DNA from: Venturia oleaginea
Lineage: Eukaryota > Ascomycota > Dothideomycetes > Venturiales > Venturiaceae
Assembly (NCBI GenBank): GCA_013176395.1
Contig: JABMLP010000019.1
Coordinates: 992,001-1,056,000, forward strand
Reading direction: 5' to 3'
Length of the DNA stretch: 64,000 nt
A program made the position numbers and the translations under genes. Position 1 is the first letter of the stretch; each line of letters starts with the position of its first letter. The notes under the pieces are model-generated. The model was not told the DNA's origin. It saw nothing but the letters and a program-made list of their open reading frames with translations, and ran no database searches. Of this stretch, positions 21,728 through 32,343 are shown in pieces.

Positions 21728-22636
21728 ATGCCTCCAAGCGCAGACAAAGCTTCAGCACTGACAAGTCGCGATGAACTCACCAAACGCACAATCCCTCACA
21801 TGGTGCTTGGCAATGAAGCATCCACATCATTGACAGCTCCGCCAACAACATCTCCAAAATCAGCCGAAGCACGCTTCTCAGTCAAAGGAGTTGCGATAGT
21901 CACTGGAGGCACAGGAACCCTCGGAATGGCAGCCGCCCAGGCACTACTGCAGCATGGCTTACAAGGCCTCATGATATTCGATGTCAACATAGACTCGGCA
22001 CGGAAGCAACTCAACAGCGTGCGAACGGAATTTCCTGACTCCAAAATTGAAGCTCTGAGCGTCGATGTCACGGACGAGGATGCTGTCCAAAAAGCTACTG
22101 AAGAGACCGCCCAGCTTCTTGGCTCAGTTGATATCCTTCTTTGTTTTGCTGGAGTCGTGGGATCTGCCCATGCACTCGATATGCCTGCTTCGCTATGGAG
22201 GAAGATTCTTGAAATCAACACGACGGGCTCATTTCTGTGTGCTCAAGCTGCAGCACGACAAATGGTTAAGCAGGGATCAGGTGGCTCAATCATTTTCACT
22301 GCTTCGATTTCAGCTCATAGAGTCAATTATCCACAACCGCAGGCTTCTTACAACGTCAGCAAGGCTGCCTTGCTGTCGTTAAAAAGCTGCCTCGCTGCTG
22401 AATGGGCTCGGTATGGGATCAGAACCAATACGATCAGTCCGGGATACATGGACACGATTCTGAATGAAGGAGACGGACTAGAGGAGGCGAGGAGGATCTG
22501 GTTTGATAGGAATCCAACGGGGAGGTTGGGCGTGCCGAGTGAATTGACAGGAGCCGTGGTATTGCTGGCCAGCAGTGCTGGAACCTATATCAACGGTGCA
22601 GATATCGTTGTTGATGGTGGGGCGATTGTATTTTAG
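21728..22636 (+). CDS. Short-chain dehydrogenase/reductase (polyol/ketose type)
   Basis: Intronless, 302 residues. After a variable N-terminus of about 50 residues come the Rossmann motif VAIVTGGTGTLG, the catalytic serine region IIFTASISAH, the YxxxK pair in SYNVSKAALL, and ISPGYMDT. The C-terminus INGADIVVDGGAIVF is classical SDR. Overall it resembles fungal D-arabinitol 2-dehydrogenase, mannitol dehydrogenase and related ketose reductases, which interconvert ketoses and polyols with NAD(P)(H). It closes the cluster, divergent from the kinase and sharing with it a promoter that bears ATCGG-N11-CCGAT. Together with the MDR enzyme it would allow two redox steps on a sugar alcohol. The substrate is inferred. 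Confidence 0.83.
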   Translation: MPPSADKASALTSRDELTKRTIPHMVLGNEASTSLTAPPTTSPKSAEARFSVKGVAIVTGGTGTLGMAAAQALLQHGLQGLMIFDVNIDSARKQLNSVRTEFPDSKIEALSVDVTDEDAVQKATEETAQLLGSVDILLCFAGVVGSAHALDMPASLWRKILEINTTGSFLCAQAAARQMVKQGSGGSIIFTASISAHRVNYPQPQASYNVSKAALLSLKSCLAAEWARYGIRTNTISPGYMDTILNEGDGLEEARRIWFDRNPTGRLGVPSELTGAVVLLASSAGTYINGADIVVDGGAIVF

Positions 22637-23054
22637 AAATGGGAACTTCTGATCAACCGAAGCAGCATTTAGAGTAAGGCTATATTGCAAGAAAGACAGT
22701 AGGCCTAGCCATTCAAGACTCCTCTACAAACACCGTCAATATCTAGTAACTCCTATACCTTTTGCGAATGTAATAAGAAAATTGCTAGGAATTTTGGAGG
22801 CTCGATCTTGCTTCAATCTATCTGTAAGGTTGAGACTTGGAATCTTTTATTCGCTATTTATACATGTTGCATGGAAAGAAGTCGATAAGTAAACCTCAAT
22901 CGCAACTTGCCGTTTTGGGATTCATATCATGTTCATCCCTCATGACCGACCTCTATAAACAAACAACAACAGTAACAACCATTATTATTTGGCAACCCTC
23001 TCTTGCTAGCCTGTAACTCCAATCTCTCTCTTGACCACATGCTAATCTGCCATT
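22637..23054. other. Intergenic region between the SDR gene and RAM2
   Basis: About 420 bases between two + strand genes. It is A+T-rich at 22730-22880, followed by a C/A-rich leader before RAM2. No additional gene seen. Confidence 0.4.
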
Positions 23055-24142
23055 ATGGCAAAATACGCCGAATCCCCCACCTGGTCAGATATCGACCCCA
23101 TCCCGCAAGATGACGGACCTGGCCAACCACTCGCAGCTATCGCCTACACAGATGCCTACAGCGAGGCAATGTCATACTTAAGAGCAGTGATGGCCAAGAA
23201 TGAGATGTCGGAACGAGTGTTGGAGTTGACCGAGGATATCATTGGCATGAATCCAGCGCATTATACTGTCTGGTATGTTCACTACCTGGGACAATAGAAG
23301 AGAACGAAGCAGAACTTTCAGCTACGATATTGAACTACAGACACTAATAGGTAAACAATAGGCTCTACCGCGCCCGCGTTCTTTTCCACCTCTCACTTCC
23401 CCTCCGCACCGAAATCGAATGGCTCAATCCTACCTCCCTCAAACACCAAAAGAATTACCAAATATGGCACCACCGTCAAACCATTATCGACCGTCTGAAC
23501 GATCCAACAGGGGAACAAGAATTCATCACCGAGATGTTCGCCCTCGATTCCAAAAACTATCACGTCTGGAGCTACAGGCAGTGGCTTGTTAAAAGATTTG
23601 CGTTGTGGGATGAGGGAGAGGTGGAAGCTTGTGAGATGTTGTTGAAGACGGATGTCAGGAACAATAGTGCTTGGAATCATCGGTGGTTTGTGGTCTTTGG
23701 GCGGGATGAGGCGAATGCGGTCTTGAGGGATGAGAGCGTGGTACAGAGAGAGATCGAGTATGTTTTGACCCACTTGGGGGCGAGGGAGCTGCTAATGAGA
23801 GACAGGTACGCGAAATCGCAGATTCGACTTGCCCCGCAGAATCAGTCACCGTGGAATTATTTGCAGGGTCTTGCGAGACAAGCTACTGGTCCTGCGGCTG
23901 TATCGCACTCCTCCCTCAAAGAGTTCGCGTCGGAGTTCGCATCGATAGAAGATCCCGACAACGTACATTCTAGCCATGCATTGGACATGCTGGCCGATAT
24001 ACTGGCGAAAGAGGAGGGCCGGAGCGCGGAAGCGGCAAAGGCACTGGATCTTCTGGCAACCAAGTACGATCCGATACGAGAGAACTACTGGAAGTATAGA
24101 AAGACGTTATTGCCAGGGAGTACTGTGGAAGCTGCGGCATGA
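23055..24142 (+). CDS. RAM2: Protein farnesyltransferase/geranylgeranyltransferase I alpha subunit
   Basis: Three exons (23055-23272, 23362-23757, 23806-24142) give 316 residues, the length of yeast Ram2. The tetratricopeptide-like prenyltransferase alpha repeats are visible: NYQIWHHRQTIIDRL, NYHVWSYRQWLVKRF, NNSAWNHRWFVVF and NQSPWNYLQGLARQ. The subunit pairs with a farnesyl- or geranylgeranyl-transferase beta subunit to prenylate CaaX proteins in the cytosol. Intron 1 is 89 nt. Intron 2 (23758-23805, 48 nt) is a stop-free multiple of three and could be missed. Removing it gives the expected REIEYAKSQIRLAPQNQSPWNYL; its GTATGT donor, GCTAATG branch and ACAG acceptor support it. Confidence 0.92.
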
Positions 24143-27100
24143 TGAGACAGGAGACGACACATGGGATTATGCAACGAGCGACGAATAACGAAGGCATCGA
24201 AAAGGGAATTGCCGTGTTGCTACTGACAACAGGTATCAATACTACAGTGCAGCAGCCCGTTCAGGCATAAAGCATGGCCCAATCTAACCAGATAGACATG
24301 CCATGGCATGTTCATCATTTACTTAGGTGAAAGCGACAGTAAGAGTCTGAACCTGCAAATTTAGGCATTCAACGCCATGTGGTTGTGCTAGGACCGCACT
24401 TGAGCCGTGGATTAAACATGGAGCGAACGGGCAATCCAGCAATACTTCGGAAAATGGGACTCGAATCTCTGAACAACAATCATAAATGCCTCATGAGGCC
24501 AGCTCGAATAATCGTTTGGCATCATCAACCGGCTGTCTCCCTGGTCTTACCTGGCAACAAGTGTTGTACTTCCATGCTGTATGTCAACATCTACACCACA
24601 GAGTTTGCTAGGCTCTTCTGTTACATGCAGAAATGTGCCGTGTCGCTGCAAAGGCATGTGTTGTCTCGATGCCGTTAGATGTCGGCTATAACAATGCTGT
24701 CTAGTGGAGTCGGCGTTGAAGCGGCCATCTTCTCCTCCCCATCCTTCCTTTACCTGTGCTCCTTGCTTCAATTTCTATATTCTTCCTCATCTGACCCCGA
24801 TTTCCGACTACCAGGGCCCCTTCATCTTTTCATGTGATGATCATAGGCGCAGGGCCGGCAAGAGTCTATTCCGTGGCTTTGATGGGGCGGTATCGGAAAC
24901 GGGCGCTGCGTATGTTAATTCGACGAACCAGTCGAAGAAGTTTGCAATGGCGCAGAAGTTTGGACTGGGACATATTGACCAGTAGACGCACGGGAACTTT
25001 GTGATGCAGGACTTGAATGGGAGTGTGCATACGTTTGGGTATGGAGAGATTCCTAGGGTATTTGATTAAAGCAGAGTAGCGTGAGTGGTGATGCTTATTG
25101 TTGGTTAGCAAGAACCAGAGACTGGAGGGGTCAAGATATGGTGAGAATCCGCGATCTGTTCGAGTCTCTGTGCCTGGGAAGTTTGTGTGTTATGGTTTGC
25201 AGTATTGTAAGACGGGTGGTGAGCTGATGACAGGAAGGGAGGGGGGCGATTTCTGAAAATCGCTACAGGTAGGAGGCTTGTATCACAATATAAGCTGGGA
25301 GGGAGGAAACTGATAGCAATAGTAACTCAGTCCTTCTTGGCTAGTCTTCTGACTGCAGATTCAATCATGCTTAATACCCCCGTTAATGCCATCAGCGATA
25401 TAAGCAACTCAGTCACAAGCTCGACTAAGAATAACAAGACTAAGAGAACAAAATGCCTCGTCGTATCCCTCCCAACAACTCTGTACAAAACGATCCAATT
25501 TGATCCCCTCTTCCAGAGAGTAAACCTAAATCGCAACACGGACGATCCATGGCTACACCTCAAATTTCCTCCTTTCTTATACAACGCCTTGGTGGCGAGA
25601 ACTGGCATCACGCGGTCTCACGCAGTCGCTTAAGGGCGTCGTGGCTATGAACAGGGATACCTCCAACGAAGAGTTGGGATATTTCTCGCTTCTATGTTCT
25701 CTCCTTGGCGATCCTGGATATCGCTGTTCTCTACTTCCACCCTTGGAAAGACAAGCAGCGGTGAAGAGGCACATCGAATCTCTCTGCCAGCCGTTATTCG
25801 ACAGGGAGGGCAAAGGCTGGAAAGTACCAGGAGGGAAGGGGTATACGGAGGGAATTTGAAGTAACGAGGTGTTCTCGAGGGATGTTCTTGTCTTTTTTTT
25901 CCCTCCGGGTTTGATGAGTGAGGTTGGGATGAAATCAGAAGCAGTGCGGGCAATACGTTTTTCGCCGGGATGGAAACGGCTTCCGAGTGGAGGGGGTTAT
26001 ATGGAGGCAGCTGTTCAGAGTGGGGCGAGCGGTGCTGCGGAGGTCATCAAAGGGTTGAAGAAGGGCACGGCGAGGCCGTAAAAAAGTATGCCAGGGAATT
26101 TGGGGAACTTGTGGTAATGAACAACCACTATGTAGGAACGTTGTTCAAACAGTGAGTTCGTATTCCGTGTTTTCAATTTCCTCCACGAGCTAATGGGGAA
26201 CAATGACAGTCCCACCGTATCAATCGATATCTCCTCCCTGCGCCCTCTACAAGCAGTCTAAACATCCTCATGCATGTGGATGAGATAGCTTGTGAGTTCA
26301 TCGACGCAGCTCATGGAATGTTGATACGTAGCAGTAAGTCACCAGCCATTGTTTACACCTATCCCTTCATTGCTTCTTCACAATCTCACCTCGCTGGCGC
26401 CACTAGAACGCTGATATGGCTAGTACCAACCTCGTGGGGCAAGATCGATTGCTTCGGTTTTCTTGTGGGGCTATTTCTACTTTGAGTTCCCAACAATATG
26501 AGGAGGGCTATACGTAGCTCAGTATTAGGCTGAGTTTTATAATAACAATTGACGGGAACATTGGCGAAAACCCAAGTAAGACTTTTCACACATACTCCAC
26601 GTGAGAATCGATCGAGGTCATGACCAAACCAGGCATCGCTATCGAGTTCTACAATTGATCATCCGCACCGATTTTCCTGACCACTGTCGATACCAACAAG
26701 AAATACAACCAAAACACCACTAATTCAAAAGGCAAAATTCCTTCCTCCAAAAACAAAAAGACCATTCCAAACCCCATGAAACTATCTTATGGCAAGCTCA
26801 AGACCAATGACCAATATGCGATAACGAGGCCTCCAACGCATTGACCGTGAAGATACTGCGGTAAAAAGGTGTAATTTTGTAAAGGAATGGTCGTGAAGGT
26901 TTGGGTTTTGGATCAACTTACTGTTGACCATGGACTTAATACGGCTGCATTCATAGAGGTTTCGATGATAGAAGTCAAAAGGATAGAGTGGTAGTTTTTG
27001 GGGGGTTAGAGCGAGGAACGTGTCATGTCTTGTCAGGTCCTATTTCCCTTCCGATTGTCATCTTGTTTCGTCTGGCGCGTTATGCGAGTGAAGTGACTTA

Positions 27101-27200
27101 ATGCTCGAACTTCGCTGCTCAGCCTTACACTCTGCCTCTCCCCACCTGTCTCAATATAGTGTTACTTCATCGGCTTGAGGTTCATCCAACAACAAAATCC
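24143..27200. other. 3-kb region without a supportable protein gene
   Basis: Several short frames of 60-100 codons occur on both strands (for example + strand 24704-24985, 25337-25633, 25869-26081), but none carries a family motif and I could not chain them with splice sites into one product. Stops interrupt what might have been coding at about 24985 and 25070. The region may hold decayed genes, non-coding transcripts or an unusual gene I do not recognise. The stretch just before the tRNA gene (26600-27200) is ordinary A+T-rich intergenic DNA. Confidence 0.4.
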
Positions 27201-27215
27201 GGCTCTATGGTCTAG

Positions 27216-27266
27216 GTTAGTTTACTCGACATGCCGATATCGTTGATGCCAACTAATCGATACCAG
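27216..27266 (+). other. Spliceosomal-type intron 1 inside tRNA-Pro
   Basis: 51 nt, inserted after position 15 in the D-loop. The donor is GTTAGT after CTAG, the branch is ACTAAT at 27252-27257, and the acceptor is CCAG before TGGT. Size and signals match the coding-gene introns in this window (46-57 nt). It contains no tRNA-like structure of its own. Confidence 0.8.
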
Positions 27267-27276
27267 TGGTATGATT

Positions 27277-27333
27277 GTAAGTTCCCCTACTCAGGAATCC
27301 GCGACTGAATCAGCATCTAATTATGTCCCTCAG
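27277..27333 (+). other. Spliceosomal-type intron 2 inside tRNA-Pro
   Basis: 57 nt, inserted exactly between the D-arm (TGGTATGATT) and the anticodon stem (CCTGC). It has a perfect GTAAGT donor, a TCTAAT branch at 27316-27321 and a pyrimidine-rich CCCTCAG acceptor. Confidence 0.8.
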
Positions 27334-27344
27334 CCTGCTTTGGG

Positions 27345-27359
27345 AGATTGATTTCAAGA
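27345..27359 (+). other. Canonical tRNA intron after anticodon position 37
   Basis: 15 nt between G37 and T38 of the anticodon loop, the standard place for endonuclease-processed tRNA introns. It lacks GT/AG ends, unlike the other two. Confidence 0.75.
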
Positions 27360-27399
27360 TGCAGGAGGCCCCGCGTTCGAATCGCGGTGGAGCCCCAAC

Positions 27400-27404
27400 T
27401 TTTT
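27400..27404 (+). terminator. Pol III T5 terminator of tRNA-Pro
   Basis: A run of five T begins five bases after the discriminator base, the usual position for RNA polymerase III termination. It argues that the gene descends from, and may still be, a Pol III unit. Confidence 0.65.
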
Positions 27405-27892
27405 GTCTTGTCTTGATTGTATGACTTTTCTTTTTTGAAATTTGCAAGGTTGGTGGCACCTGAAGAACTGTGCGGATGAGCTATTAGCGGAAAACTTTTC
27501 GAGTTGAGACGAAAGTGAAGTGGGAAAGATGGATTCTAATCGATTAAGGATGTGGAGACTAATGAAAATCTTCTCTTCTGCTCCTTAGTTGGTCGATATC
27601 CAGAGATCTATCGATTGCCGATGTGGAGTCGAGCTCGTACGGAGGCTTCCCGAGACTCCATCATTCATCGAATCGAATCGTGGGCTCGTATCTTGGTTCT
27701 GCAATCCTTTGGTCTACGTTGACACCGATTTGATATTTTGATACCTTTAAATCGGGGGTCAATCCAATGCAATCTTTGTCTAACCTTGTAATGACCAACA
27801 AATGATCCACGGCATCGACTCGGAATTACCACTCCAACTCAAAGTTTCTCATCTCTTTCGAGGCCCTTTCCGACACTGTCTGATTCAGAAAG
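27405..27892. other. Intergenic region between tRNA-Pro and SEC53
   Basis: About 490 bases containing the SEC53 3' flank. No gene or repeat recognised. Confidence 0.4.
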
Positions 27893-28939
27893 TCATAGAT
27901 CAAAAAGCTCCTTGATCTTCGCATATGTATCTGCCGGGCTCTTGACTGCGTGTCCAACCGTCCTGGGATCGTTGTAGATCTCGTAATCATTCCCACCGAC
28001 CATCGTCTTGTCTCCGAAAAAGTGAACCGTATTGTACTTGACGCCGTCTGGGCGAGCAGCCTCGGCCTCGACGTGGCCGAGACAGTATCGCTTGTCCCAG
28101 CCTTGCGGGAAGACGTCGAATGAGATCATACCCCCTATCGAGTAGCTATTCAACATTAGCCCCGATGCCCAATTGTGAGAAGCGTGTAAAAACATACGTG
28201 AGACCATAATCTGGGAACTCAGCCTTCAATGCTTCGACAAACTTCTTGCGGATGTTATGCTCCAGATCGAACTTCTCATACTCGGCCCTTTCTGCGTTGC
28301 TAGCGTTACGTCCTACAGGACTGACGTTGATCATGCCGTTCCTGAACTCGACAAAAGTACCTCTCATAACCGGCAGATCCAAATCGGCAATGTACTTCAA
28401 GCAGAACTTGACGAGCTTCTTGTATTTGTCTTCTCCGAGCCAGCCAATGAAGGAGGCGGAGGCGAGGGGCTCACCGAGACGGAATGCGGCGAGACCGTTT
28501 TCGGGGAAGCAGAAGTCGAAGAGGGTTGTTACGTTTATGACGCTGGTGCCGAGTTGTTCTTGTTGTTTGGACAGGTCGGAGCCGCCAACGTAACCAATAG
28601 CGACTTTTTGGCGAAGAGAGGAAAGGAGAGCGAGCATTTCGGGAGAGACTGCCTAAGGAGATGTCAGTATATGCTTTGCCTCCTTCGTGTGCCATTGAAG
28701 CCCAAACACGAGTCTCAGGATACGCTGGCGTCTCTGTCTGAGCTTCATGTCTTCAGAGCTCAATTGAGGCCAAAAGGAAAGAGAGGTTGATTTGACAGGT
28801 AACATAGGAGTTGGGGAGTCAAACATACCCGTCTGGCTGGCGTCAACGTGTCATCAACATCGAATAGCACAATCGTGTTCTGAATTGGTCGCTGGTTGAG
28901 AGGCGGGTAGACAGCGGCGCCTTGAACTGGAGTTGCCAT
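27893..28939 (-). CDS. SEC53: Phosphomannomutase
   Basis: Three minus-strand exons (28939-28829, 28652-28198, 28145-27893) give 272 residues (yeast Sec53 has 254). The HAD-type catalytic motif is [13 protein letters not shown]. Further blocks are [37 protein letters not shown], and the metal/sugar-phosphate region [21 protein letters not shown]. The enzyme converts mannose-6-phosphate to mannose-1-phosphate in the cytosol, feeding GDP-mannose for glycosylation, GPI anchors and cell wall. The ATG at 28939 gives [18 protein letters not shown], a plausible native N-terminus. Intron 1 is unusually long for this window (176 nt). Confidence 0.93.
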
Positions 28940-29528
28940 GATTGCGGTGTCTATGGCTGGTGTTTTTCGAGGTGCAAACGAGTGAGGGGTGAGATATATA
29001 GTCGAAATTGAGGTCGAGGTTGAGGACAAGTTTCTTTTGTAGCACTAACCACTGTTTACTTTGCTTTGTGTAGTCAGGGTCTCGTCGTTGATAGTCACAC
29101 CGCTAAATGCACACGTGGATTCTTGGATAGGGGGTTGATCAGGCTGATACATCCCATCATGCATCCTCAAATCCAGCATTGGTCAATTGGTTGTGGTTAC
29201 AAAGGCTGACTGAATGGCTGATTCATCAAGTCCTTTAATGTACAATGAGTGACAATGCTATTCTCTCAGAACTACCCCTCCATCATATCCAGATCTGCAG
29301 GGTCTCGCTTCGGGATATCAAGTCCAAGCTCCAATTCATCCCACCATACAGCAGCTTTGCAGCGAAAGAACCTGTACATTATATGTGTATCCTCCTCCTA
29401 AAACATCTTCGCGCTTGACCAACTCTTGGCCATCTATCCAATTAACGCCACGTTAAATTGACATCCAGTGAAGGAAAAAACGGAATGACAAAATCAAACC
29501 AAAATACCTAACCATGGGCTGAAAAAGG
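28940..29528. other. SEC53 upstream region
   Basis: About 590 bases holding the SEC53 promoter and the 3' flank of the AVT-like gene, both on the minus strand. No further feature recognised. Confidence 0.4.
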
Positions 29529-31888
29529 CTACAAACTTGGCATCGCATGCTTCCCTTCATCGCAATACCCTGGTGATTTGGCCTCTCCACCATTTATCCA
29601 ACTTTGAATAGTAAGTGATGTCGTATAGACCATGACGATGAATCCAAAGATGATAAGTAAAACGTCTGCAAGGCGGGAATACCAAGTACGAGATATGGCT
29701 TTGTAGTGAAGCATTGGCTATGAAATTAAGTCAGTAATTGACCCCAGAGAGTAATCTAGGGAGTGTATCTCACAGGGTAAATGTACACAAGTGGAATACA
29801 AGCAAATGTGCCAATAAGGGCGACAAATCTATCCAAATCTTCTGCACCAACCCACGCAACCAAAGCGCAGAGGATGACCATCAGAAAGCGGAAAATGTTC
29901 TTCTTCCACTTGATGTATGGATTGTTCTTCCCAGTCTTGGTGAAGATCGCTTTGGAAGTGATCTCGATGGCCGGGAAAAATTGCAGCGGCGTCGATAGCA
30001 ATATAGCTAAAGAGTAGATGAATTGAACACCATTGACAAACTTGCTGTCCTGCGGCATATTCAAAATGACAACAGTCTCGGTCTTGGATCCAAACGCAGC
30101 GTAAGAAAGGGCTCCCATGCTGGTAAAAATGATGGTGATGATGATCATAACCAGACCGAGTACGGCAGGAAACCTTTTCGGCTCCTTCATGCTTTCCTGA
30201 ATAGGAATGACGAGACCGATTCCCTCAAATGTAAAGATAGCAGTACCGATGAAAAGAGTCCATGATTTGGGATTGAATGGTTCAATGTCGGCAATACCAT
30301 GTTGAGCGACCAATGTAAAAATGTCGAAGTAATAAAGGTAAAGCAATCCAAGCAGGATGAAGACGTCGGCAACAATGGCGACCTTTTGGATATTGTGAAG
30401 GTTGCGGTATAGCGATAGAGGGAGAAAGATGACCATCTGCAATAGAATCATCCATTTGATATCGATGTAAGTACGGCACTTGGATACAGCAAGTACGAAA
30501 GCCTGCAAGTTCTCTGACACGAACACAATGTAGGCGGCGGAGAAGCCAATCTGACTGATGACGAGGGAAAAATTGATGAGGATGAGCATCCATTTGCCGT
30601 AGAGTTTCTTGCCCATTCCACCAAAAGATGCTGGAACTGCCAGTCGAGTTGAGCAGAGGAGCAGAAAGCAGTAGTAGCTAAGAGCTGCCACAAAGAGGAG
30701 AATTGCAGAACTGAAGACCATGCCGCCGTTCAGGAAAGCCTTGGGTAGGAACAACACGCCTGTTCCAACAAAGGATTTCAGCAATAGCAATGCCGCTCCC
30801 TTGGGGCTCGAATTGCCCTGCTTGTCCTTTCTTCTCTTCTTTTTGCCCGGTGTCTCCGGAAGTAGAGCACTCCTCTCCCCGTATTCCTGGTCTGTTGTCT
30901 CTCCTTCGCCGCTGATGTCTCCGTACGGATCCGAAGAGAAATAGTCCTCTTCATAGTCTTCGTCCAGCTCTTCACCGGCAAAATGGCCATACAGGCTCAG
31001 GAACTCGATGAAACTCGTAGTAAGAATTTGAGGCTGCTGCCTCGTCTGTGCTCCCGATTGACTCGATTCTCCTTGCTCCCGGTTGGGAGAGGGGCTTCCA
31101 GCAGCCCTTCGTATGTAGTTTCGTCTGAAACCACCGGGTTGCTTGATAGTCTTGACGTCCAACTGCGGATCTTCAGGCGGCGGTGGTTCGAAGTGGAAGC
31201 TTTTCCGGCGGCTGGCCAGCTCTCGTTGCTCTGCCTGTTGTTGTTCTACCAGTCTGTAGATGGGCCTGGTCACATCCCCGCCCTGGAGACGCAAGCTCGA
31301 AAACTCGTCTTCGTCCATGCCAGGCGCCACTGATTCCAGATCGTCATTGTCATTATGGCCAGGAGTGCCGAGCCCAGACGCCAGGTTGGATCCATCACCA
31401 GTCGGACCCGCCAGATGTCTCTTCACAATCTCCAGGTTATCATGCTGCATGGGGCTGCCAGCTCGGGGATCGAATGAACCGTAGTTGCTTCTTGGGTGAC
31501 CGGGCCCATCGTATGAAGCTGAAGTGGGCGAGAGAGGTCGGATGGGAGGAGTACCGAAGCGAGGTGGACTGCCTTGGTACGAGTTCTTGAGAGCGGCAGC
31601 AAGTGCAGACTCTCCAGGTCCGTAGGAAGCAACACCTCTCGAAGGGCCGAGACCTGGCAAAGGGGATGCTTCTCCAGATGAAAGACGGGACTCAAGCTGT
31701 CCCGGCGTCGGTATCTGACGAACTGGAGGAGTTCCTGTACGAATTGGCGAACCTAATCTGGCCATGGAAGCTCTTCTGGACTGGGAGCCCACCGGTGATG
31801 GGCCTAAACCAGGGGATGGTGAACGATAGGAACTTGGCACGGCCAGAGGGGTCGACCGCTCTTTGGGCGGCCTCGAGTCGCTTGCCAT
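29529..31888 (-). CDS. Vacuolar amino acid transporter, AVT3/AVT4-like (AAAP family)
   Basis: Two exons (31888-29774 and 29717-29529) give 767 residues. The first about 330 residues are Ser/Pro-rich, low-complexity and probably cytosolic. The transporter domain begins at KGAALLLLKSFVGTGVLFLPKAF, the hallmark first segment of AVT3/4 and SLC36-like carriers, and is followed by about ten more hydrophobic helices such as FTFEGIGLVIPIQESMKEP and ALSYAAFGSKTETVVILNMP. Family members export neutral or other amino acids from the vacuole lumen. The 56-nt intron splits the last helices (donor GTGAGA, acceptor CATAG), and exon 2 encodes a last membrane span and a short tail. The long unstructured N-terminus is normal for Avt3/Avt4 orthologues. 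Confidence 0.88.
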
Positions 31889-32343
31889 GATTGAGTATGA
31901 ATGTTGTTGGTTTGTGTACTCGTGTGGTGTAGAGATGGGGTATCGACTCGGAGCTTAAAGTAGGTGGGGGATTGTTTATATTAGCACGCTACTGCCAGAC
32001 AGATGTTGTCGACACGGGCAACTTGCATCGAGTCCATGGAAAGGATATTGAGTAGGAAGGGATATATGGCTACAGCTATGGCTAACTCTTAGCCGCGTCA
32101 GATCATGAAGCAGCCAGAAGATCCAACGCCCACGGAACGATCCGAGGGCAATCCAGGAGCATAGATGCAATCATCCCTCACCAATTGCCATATCCCAATC
32201 ACGACGGAACCATTACGAACACCGACCCGGCCCGTGAAGCCAAGGGAAAAGAAAGCAGAGCAACTATAGGTCCAAGCTTGGAACAGAGCCCCAACAACAA
32301 CATCTCCTACTCTCCTCAATCCTACCCATGGCTATTCAACAAC
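31889..32343. other. Divergent promoter of the AVT-like and SLC12 genes
   Basis: About 450 bases between two divergent starts. The + strand reading frame of the cotransporter is open from 32185, but the first ATG is at 32344, so 32185-32343 may be leader. No repeat or regulatory palindrome stands out. Confidence 0.4.

Larger units (their letters stand above)
27201..27395 (+). tRNA. tRNA-Pro (anticodon UGG) with three introns, two of spliceosomal type
   Basis: Retained segments are 27201-27215, 27267-27276, 27334-27344 and 27360-27395, making a 72-nt tRNA. The acceptor GGCTCTA pairs with TGGAGCC (one G-T wobble). The D-arm is GTCTAG..TGGTATGATT. The anticodon stem CCTGC/GCAGG encloses TTTGGG+T, anticodon TGG. 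The T-arm is CCGCG-TTCGAAT-CGCGG, and the discriminator base is C. This is a close match to eukaryotic tRNA-Pro. The 15-nt segment after position 37 (27345-27359) is an ordinary tRNA intron. Two more insertions interrupt the gene: 27216-27266 in the D-loop and 27277-27333 between positions 26 and 27. Both have full GT...CTAAT...CAG signals like the mRNA introns of this genome. A T5 Pol III terminator follows. Assignment as Pro is firm; how it is transcribed and spliced is unknown. Confidence 0.88.

Noticed and set aside
25337..25633. 98-codon + strand frame starting MASLLTADSIMLNTPVN
   Set aside because: No family motif, overlapped by an equally long antisense frame with a hydrophobic bias, and no clean splice partners.
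27893..28207. Alternative start for the SEC53 C-terminal frame inside the intron
   Set aside because: The apparent start lies in intron sequence. Splicing to the upstream exon restores the conserved [16 protein letters not shown] joint.
32185..32343. Upstream in-frame extension of the SLC12 gene
   Set aside because: The extension would have to begin at TTG. The first ATG is at 32344 and gives a normal N-terminus.
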